From Actinomadura sp. NAK00032 (lineage in GTDB: Bacteria > Actinomycetota > Actinomycetes > Streptosporangiales > Streptosporangiaceae), in assembly GCF_013364275.1 (NCBI RefSeq), contig NZ_CP054932.1, positions 8,866,001 through 8,930,000 of the forward strand: a DNA stretch of 64,000 nt, read 5' to 3'. The first letter of the stretch is position 1. The number at the start of each line of letters is the position of its first letter. Below, piece after piece: positions 59,030-64,000 of the stretch. The position numbers and the translations under genes are program-made. The notes beneath the pieces are model-generated. The model had not been told where the DNA came from, made no database searches, and saw nothing but the letters and a program-made list of their open reading frames with translations.

Positions 59030-60160
59030 ATGACGATCGACTCCGTGCGCGGTGCACCCGGTACCACCGAGGTCGCCGAGCCCGAGCTCGTCCGGCTGCT
59101 GACCCCCGAGGGGGAGCGCGTCGAGCATCCCGACTATCCCCTGGACCTCAGCGCCGAGGACGTGCGCGATCTGTACCGCGACCTGGTGGTCGTGCGGCGG
59201 ATCGACCTGGAGGCCGTGGCGCTGACACGGCAGGGGGAGCTCGGTCTGTGGGCCTCGCTGCTGGGGCAGGAGGCGGCGCAGATCGGGTCAGGACGGGCGC
59301 TGTCCGAGCATGACATGGTGTTTCCGACGTACCGGGAGCACGGCGTCGCGTGGTGCCGGGACGTGGATCCGCTGAAGCTGCTCGGGATGTTCCGGGGCGT
59401 GAACCACGGCGGGTGGGATCCCGCCGAGCACGGGTTCCATCTGTACACCGTGGTGATCGGCAGCCAGACGCTGCACGCGACCGGGTACGCGATGGGCGTC
59501 CAGCGGGACGGGGTGCTCGGGACGCCCAAGGCGGGCGCCACGATCGCCTACTTCGGGGACGGGGCGACCTCGCAGGGCGACGTGAACGAGGCGTTCGTGT
59601 TCGCGTCCGTTTTCAACGCGCCGATCGTGTTCTTCTGCCAGAACAACCAGTGGGCGATCTCGGAGCCGCTGGAGAGGCAGACGCGGATCCCGCTGTACAA
59701 GCGGGCGCAGGGGTTCGGGTTCCCGGGGATCCGGGTGGACGGCAACGACGTGTTCGCCTGCCTCGCGGTGACCAGGAAGGCCCTGGAGAACGCCCGGACG
59801 GGGCAGGGGCCGACGCTCATCGAGGCGTACACCTACCGCATGGGAGCCCACACGACGACGGACGACCCCACGCGGTACCGGCTGAAGGCCGAAGAGGAGG
59901 CCTGGAAGCTCAAGGACCCGATCGAGCGCGTCAAGGCGTACCTGGTGCGGGGTGACCTGGCGGACGCGGGGTTCTTCGAGAAGGTCGAGGACGAGGCGAA
60001 GCAGCTCGCGAAGGAGCTGCGCGAGGGCTGCCGGTCCATGCCGGACCCGGAGCCGCTGTCGATGTTCGACGAGGTGTACGCCGAGCGGCATCCGCTGATG
60101 ACCGAGGAGCAGGAGCAGTTCGCCGCCTACCTGGCGTCATTCGAGGAGGAGGCGAAGTGA
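59030..60160 (+). CDS. bkdA: 2-oxo acid dehydrogenase E1 component, alpha subunit (branched-chain/pyruvate type)
   Basis: 376 residues, GAGGAG before the ATG. The thiamine diphosphate motif GDGATSQGDVNEAF (176-189) ending in QNNQWAIS (204-211) and the phosphorylation-loop-like region YRMGAHTTTDDPTRYR are intact. Decarboxylates a 2-oxo acid and passes the acyl group to the E2 lipoyl arm. Branched-chain versus pyruvate specificity is not decided by sequence; heterotetrameric E1 with PLDLS-type N-termini is often annotated bkd in actinomycetes. Stop overlaps the next start (GTGA). Confidence 0.92.
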   Translation: MTIDSVRGAPGTTEVAEPELVRLLTPEGERVEHPDYPLDLSAEDVRDLYRDLVVVRRIDLEAVALTRQGELGLWASLLGQEAAQIGSGRALSEHDMVFPTYREHGVAWCRDVDPLKLLGMFRGVNHGGWDPAEHGFHLYTVVIGSQTLHATGYAMGVQRDGVLGTPKAGATIAYFGDGATSQGDVNEAFVFASVFNAPIVFFCQNNQWAISEPLERQTRIPLYKRAQGFGFPGIRVDGNDVFACLAVTRKALENARTGQGPTLIEAYTYRMGAHTTTDDPTRYRLKAEEEAWKLKDPIERVKAYLVRGDLADAGFFEKVEDEAKQLAKELREGCRSMPDPEPLSMFDEVYAERHPLMTEEQEQFAAYLASFEEEAK

Positions 60161-61137
60161 GCACCACCCTGACCCTCGGCAAGGCGCTGAACGAGGGCCT
60201 GCGCAAGGCCATGGAGAACGACCCGAAGGTCCTCGTGATGGGCGAGGACGTCGGGAAGCTCGGCGGGGTCTTCCGGATCACGGACGGCCTGCAGAAGGAC
60301 TTCGGCGAGGAGCGCGTCATCGACACGCCGCTGGCCGAGTCGGGCATCGTCGGGACGGCGATCGGGCTCGCGCTGCGCGGGTACCGGCCCGTGGTGGAGA
60401 TCCAGTTCGACGGGTTCGTGTTCCCGGCGGCCGACCAGATCATCACGCAGCTGGCGAAGATGCGGATGCGGTCGCTCGGCGCGCTGGAGCTGCCGGTGGT
60501 GGTGCGGATCCCGTGCGGCGGCGGCATCGGCGCGGTCGAGCACCACTCGGAGTCGCCCGAGGCGTACTTCACGCACACGGCGGGCCTGCGGGTGGTGTCG
60601 TGCTCGAACGCGGTGGACGCGTTCGCGATGATCCAGCAGTCGATCGCGTCCCCCGACCCGGTGATCTTCTTCGAGCCGAAGCGCCGGTACTGGGACAAGG
60701 CGGAGGTGGACGTCGACTCCGGGGAGTGGACGCCGCTGCATCAGGCGCGGGTCGTCCGGCCCGGGGAGCACGTGACGGTGCTGGCGTACGGGCCGGCGGT
60801 GAAGACGTGCCTGGAGGCGGCCGCGGCCGCCGCCGAGGAGGGGCGGTCGCTGGAGGTCGTCGACCTGCGCTCGCTCAACCCGCTCGACATCGGCACGGTG
60901 ACGGAGTCGGTGAACCGGACCGGGCGCTGCGTGGTCGTGCACGAGGCGCCGGTGTACAGCGGGTTCGGCGCCGAGCTGGCCGCGCGGATCACCGAGAAGT
61001 GCTTCTACCGGCTGGAGTCGCCGGTGCTGCGCGTCGGCGGGTTCTCCACCCCGTACCCGCCGTCCCGCCTGGAAGACCAGTACCTGCCCGACCTCGACCG
61101 CATCCTGGACGCGGTCGACCGGACCTTCGCGTGGTGA
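60157..61137 (+). CDS. bkdB: 2-oxo acid dehydrogenase E1 component, beta subunit
   Basis: 326 residues from a GTG overlapping E1 alpha. LVMGEDVGKLGGVFRITDGL, DTPLAESGIVGTAIGLALRG, EIQFDGFVFPAADQIITQLA and VEHHSESPEAYFTHTAGLRV are characteristic. The C-terminal domain contains VVHEAPVYSGFGAELAA. Forms the alpha2beta2 E1 with the upstream product. Confidence 0.95.
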   Translation: MSTTLTLGKALNEGLRKAMENDPKVLVMGEDVGKLGGVFRITDGLQKDFGEERVIDTPLAESGIVGTAIGLALRGYRPVVEIQFDGFVFPAADQIITQLAKMRMRSLGALELPVVVRIPCGGGIGAVEHHSESPEAYFTHTAGLRVVSCSNAVDAFAMIQQSIASPDPVIFFEPKRRYWDKAEVDVDSGEWTPLHQARVVRPGEHVTVLAYGPAVKTCLEAAAAAAEEGRSLEVVDLRSLNPLDIGTVTESVNRTGRCVVVHEAPVYSGFGAELAARITEKCFYRLESPVLRVGGFSTPYPPSRLEDQYLPDLDRILDAVDRTFAW

Positions 61138-62504
61138 CGCCGGTGACCGAGCCGAAACTGTTCAAGCTGCCGGACGTCGGGGAGGGCCTGACCGAGGCGG
61201 AGATCGTCAAGTGGCACGTCCAGCCGGGCGACACGGTCGAGGACGGCCAGACCATCGTCGAGATCGAGACGGCCAAGGCGATCGTGGAGCTGCCCTGCCC
61301 GTTCGATGGCGTGGTGACCGAACTGCTCGCCACCGAGGGTGAGACCGTGGACGTCGGCGTGCCGATCATCGCGGTGGCCGCCGGCGGGGACGGCGCCGTG
61401 GCGACGCCGGTGTCCGAGCCCCCGGCGCAGACGGCGGCGCTCCGGGAGGAGGGCGTGCCGACCGCGAACGAGCCGGGCATGGTGACGCCCGAGGAGCCGC
61501 CGAAGCGGCAACCCGTGCTGGTCGGGTACGGGGTCAAGGAGGGGGCGACGAAGCGGCGAGCGCGCAAGGCGTCCAATGGCGTCGCGGCCGCGGTCGCGCC
61601 CGTGCGGCCACCGGCGCCTTGTCCACAGCCTGTGGATAACGGATTGCCGCTGGCGAAGCCGCCCGTTCGGAAGATGGCGAAGGAGCTGGGCGTCGATCTC
61701 GGCACGGTGACGGGTTCGGGTCCGCAGGGCTCGATCACGCGGGAGGACATCCTCGCCGCGCAGGGCGCGCCGCAAGGGGCGCCTGTCGCGGCGGGCCCGC
61801 GTGAGGAGCGCGTGCCGGTCAAGGGGGTGCGCAAGGCGACGGCGGCGGCGATGTCCGGTTCGGCGTTCACCGCTCCGCACGTCACCGAGTTCCTCCAGGT
61901 GGACGTCACGCGGACGATGGAGACCGTCAAGCGGCTGCGCGAACTGCCCGAGTTCGCGGACGTGAAGGTGTCGCCGCTGCTGCTGGTGGCGCGCGCGCTG
62001 CTCACCGCCGTGCGGCGGCACCCGATGGTGAACTCCACCTGGGTGGACGGCCCGAACGGCGCGGAGATCGTGGTCAAGCACTACGTGAACCTGGGCATCG
62101 CGGCCGCTACTGAGCGGGGCCTAATCGTGCCCAAGGTGAAGGACGCGCAGGATCTCGACCTGCCCGGCCTCGCGCGCGCGCTGGGCGAACTGACGGAGAA
62201 GGCGCGCGCGGGCAAGGCGTCCCCGGCCGACCTGTCGGACGGGACGATCTCCATCACCAACGTGGGGGTGTTCGGCGTCGACACCGGGACGCCCATCCTC
62301 ACGCCCGGTGAGGCGGCGATCCTGGCGTTCGGCCAGATCAGGGACATGCCGTGGGTCCATGAGGGCGAACTGGCCATCCGCAAGGTGACCACGCTGGCTC
62401 TGTCGTTCGACCACCGCATCGTGGACGGCGAACTGGGCTCCCGCGTCCTCCGCGACGTCGGCGACATGCTCGAAGACCCCATCCGCATGCTCGCCTGGAG
62501 CTGA
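61134..62504 (+). CDS. bkdC: Dihydrolipoamide acyltransferase (E2)
   Basis: 456 residues from the GTG overlapping the E1 beta stop; a GTG one codon earlier is equally possible. One lipoyl domain with Lys48 in EIETAKAIVEL, a long Pro/Ala/Glu linker, the E3-binding domain (PPVRKMAKELGVDLGTVTGS...ITREDI), and the catalytic domain ending in SFDHRIVDGELG with the HxxxD motif. No E3 gene follows; dihydrolipoamide dehydrogenase must come from elsewhere. The linker holds an inverted DnaA-box-like pair. Confidence 0.94.
   Translation: MTPVTEPKLFKLPDVGEGLTEAEIVKWHVQPGDTVEDGQTIVEIETAKAIVELPCPFDGVVTELLATEGETVDVGVPIIAVAAGGDGAVATPVSEPPAQTAALREEGVPTANEPGMVTPEEPPKRQPVLVGYGVKEGATKRRARKASNGVAAAVAPVRPPAPCPQPVDNGLPLAKPPVRKMAKELGVDLGTVTGSGPQGSITREDILAAQGAPQGAPVAAGPREERVPVKGVRKATAAAMSGSAFTAPHVTEFLQVDVTRTMETVKRLRELPEFADVKVSPLLLVARALLTAVRRHPMVNSTWVDGPNGAEIVVKHYVNLGIAAATERGLIVPKVKDAQDLDLPGLARALGELTEKARAGKASPADLSDGTISITNVGVFGVDTGTPILTPGEAAILAFGQIRDMPWVHEGELAIRKVTTLALSFDHRIVDGELGSRVLRDVGDMLEDPIRMLAWS
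61619..61639. promoter_or_regulatory. Inverted pair of DnaA-box-like sites
   Basis: TTGTCCACA-GCC-TGTGGATAA: two nine-base DnaA boxes facing each other inside the E2 linker, coding for PCPQPVDN. Confidence 0.55.
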
Positions 62505-62512
62505 CACCTCCC

Positions 62513-62572
62513 TTGAGTTGCGGCGTGTTGTTGTTATCAGCGGCCGAATTCCAACAACACGCCGCAACTCAA
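62513..62572. terminator. Bidirectional terminator with perfect 20-bp arms
   Basis: Arms 62513-62532 and 62553-62572 with a 20-base loop between the E2 stop and the stop of the convergent OmpA-domain gene, which it overlaps by three bases. Confidence 0.85.
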
Positions 62573-64000
62573 CGAACGGGGACGTTGTTCACCTTGCCGA
62601 AGGGGCCGGCGTCGAAGACGACCGAGGTGACCTTGCCGGGCGGTGCCGGGATGTAGGCGAAGCCTCGGACGGGCTGGTTCACGCCGGTGCGGAAGGCCGC
62701 ACCTCCCGGGTCGACGTACAGGCTCGGGCTGCCGGGCGTCCCCGGGCCGACGCGGACGGCGCGGTAGACGTCCTTCCCGCCCGGCACCTGGAGGGAGAAC
62801 GCGGTGAACACGCCTCCCGGGTAGTCCCTGTGCGCGTAGGCGGCGTTGGTCGGCGTGTTGCCGGGGCCCTCGTTCACGATGTCGAACACGGCGACGATGT
62901 AGGCGCCGTCCCGGTAGAAGGGTTTGACGTCTATGCGCCGCTTGGCCTGTCCGAAGCGGCCGTAGCGGCTCGCCACCTTCGTCCCGTCCTCGGCACGGAA
63001 CGGAGCGGGCGCGGAGGGTGCGGCAGAGCCGCGCTCAGGGCTGGCCGTGGTCGTCTGTGTGGTGGTCTGCTTGACCTGGTAGGAGATCTCCACGCGCCGG
63101 TTCCGCGCGCGCGCCGCGGCGTCGTCCGAGCCGCCTTCCTTGGCGACCGGTTCCGCTTCGCCCTTGCCGCTCGCCGTGTAGGTGAAGCCGCTGCCCAGCC
63201 GCGACTTCATCTCCTTCACGACGGCCTGGGCGCGCTCCTCGGAGAGCTTGAGATTGTGCGCGTCGTCGCCCTTGCTGTCGGTGTGGCCCTCGAACGTCAG
63301 CGCCTGCGAGGCCTTCGCCTTGATCTGCTGCGCCGCCTCGTCCAGGACGGCCTTCGCGCGGCTCGACAGCTTCGCCGAGTCGGTGTCGAACAGCACGTCG
63401 GCACGCAGGTTGACGGTGACGTTCGATTCGCTGGACGTCACGCCCTTCGTCTCGCCCTCGACGATGTCGTACAGGTCGGCCGGGTTGGGCCCTGGGCCGC
63501 GTGAAGGCGACGACGTCGGCGTGGTGGACGGCGACGGCGTGGTGGACGACGTCGGCGTTGTGGACGGCGACGGTGACAGTGGCGTGGAGCGGCCGAAGGG
63601 TTCCGCGCCCACGGACGGCTCCACGCCCACCGAAGGCGGCCGCGACGACGGCGCGGATGACGGCGCGGACGACGTCGGCACCGAAGACGACGGCGCAGCA
63701 GAGGACGGCGCAACAGCGGACGGCGCAACAGCGGACGGCGCAACAGCGGACGGGCTCGCGGAGCCCGTCGTCACCGGGATGCCGGTGAACTCACCGGCCG
63801 TCCCGGGCGTGATCGCGGTGACCTTCGCGACGTCCGCCGGGATCACCGGGTACTCGGCGGCCATCTCCCGGGTGGAGCCGGGCGTGATGCCGGAGCCGCT
63901 GGTGACGCCGGTCGGCTTGTAGAGCCGGCGCCCGACCGGGTCGACCAGCGCGATCTCGAACGGCACGGACTTCGTGGCCGTGTCCAGCGACGTGACGCTG
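62569..64000 (-). CDS. OmpA-domain protein, N-terminus outside window
   Basis: The frame stays open to base 64000, so the start is missing; about 477 residues are visible. In order: a beta-rich part (VPFEIALVDPVGRRLYKPTG...), a Ser/Ala/Pro/Thr linker with APSAV and PSPSTTPTSS repeats, the OmpA domain (LRADVLFDTDSAKLSSRAKA...LTFEGHTDSKGD...LSEERAQAVV...ARARNRRVEISY) with the peptidoglycan-binding Asp and Arg, and a C-terminal beta domain with extracellular-type features. In Gram-positives such proteins bind peptidoglycan from outside. Confidence 0.88.
   Translation of the reverse strand, partial: SVTSLDTATKSVPFEIALVDPVGRRLYKPTGVTSGSGITPGSTREMAAEYPVIPADVAKVTAITPGTAGEFTGIPVTTGSASPSAVAPSAVAPSAVAPSSAAPSSSVPTSSAPSSAPSSRPPSVGVEPSVGAEPFGRSTPLSPSPSTTPTSSTTPSPSTTPTSSPSRGPGPNPADLYDIVEGETKGVTSSESNVTVNLRADVLFDTDSAKLSSRAKAVLDEAAQQIKAKASQALTFEGHTDSKGDDAHNLKLSEERAQAVVKEMKSRLGSGFTYTASGKGEAEPVAKEGGSDDAAARARNRRVEISYQVKQTTTQTTTASPERGSAAPSAPAPFRAEDGTKVASRYGRFGQAKRRIDVKPFYRDGAYIVAVFDIVNEGPGNTPTNAAYAHRDYPGGVFTAFSLQVPGGKDVYRAVRVGPGTPGSPSLYVDPGGAAFRTGVNQPVRGFAYIPAPPGKVTSVVFDAGPFGKVNNVPVR

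Noticed and set aside
61134..61300. Missing Asp in the E2 lipoyl motif (ETAKA instead of ETDKA)
   Set aside because: The lipoyl Lys is present, and this variant occurs in branched-chain type E2 proteins, so it is not evidence of loss of function.

Overview
The window is very GC-rich DNA with dense genes, GTG and TTG starts, frequent 4-base start/stop overlaps, a BldC-type regulator, a DUF3073 gene, a split PurS/PurQ/PurL enzyme and many TetR/lipoprotein genes. This points to a filamentous actinomycete chromosome; an Actinomadura-like (Streptosporangiales) host is my inference. I recognise no tRNA, rRNA, insertion sequence or CRISPR. Both ends cut through genes (an M1 peptidase at the left, an OmpA-domain protein at the right). 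|| LAYOUT. 1-6.7 kb: peptidase end, cupin, a small orphan type VII (ESX)-like group (EspC-like protein, WXG/membrane protein, membrane protein, YbaB-like protein), and a 533-residue protein with a ubiquitin-like segment, a hexapeptide repeat and a conflict-system-like C-terminus. 6.9-18.1 kb: accessory metabolism: haloperoxidase/PAP2 protein, a TetR-controlled operon (M24-fold protein, alpha/beta hydrolase, diiron-type protein), a TetR-controlled flavin acyl-CoA-dehydrogenase-type gene, epoxide-hydrolase-like, SnoaL, GNAT, DinB and methyltransferase genes. 18.6-29.5 kb: cyclase-homology protein, repeat lipoprotein, Trp/Arg-rich membrane protein, pyrD, a cation exchanger, methyltransferase, amidase, LacI and TetR regulators. 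29.7-47.6 kb: a core block that recalls the Streptomyces order bldC - conserved protein - valine dehydrogenase - DUF3073 - purM - purF - (sterol-carrier-like) - purL - purQ - purS, interrupted by a pseudokinase-like receptor, a subtilase, a coiled-coil secreted hydrolase-like protein and an RsbW-type ATPase. 47.6-50.8 kb: beta-helix membrane protein and an ECF42-type sigma factor with its DGPF partner. 51-59 kb: a 791-residue WXG-headed protein, then an array of four antisense lipoprotein paralogues. 59-62.5 kb: three-gene branched-chain/pyruvate dehydrogenase operon (E1 alpha, E1 beta, E2). || MOST NOTABLE. (1) The four-lipoprotein array is a readable record of nested tandem duplication. Copies 1/3 and 2/4 pair up with a period of about 2.9 kb, and the internal junction survives as an in-frame chimeric ORF joining the first 42 codons of E1 alpha to a tail like that of the WXG-headed protein (56020-56331). 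(2) PurL carries a disordered, repeat-built N-terminal extension of about 386 residues. (3) The protein at 4651-6252 has an unusual architecture. (4) The receptor-kinase homologue at 37429 has Asn where the catalytic Asp of the HRD motif belongs. (5) Two TetR-type operators are visible as inverted repeats just upstream of their probable target operons. (6) Three inverted pairs of DnaA-box-like sites lie inside coding genes. || All homology calls rest on reading translated sequence and motifs; no database search was run.
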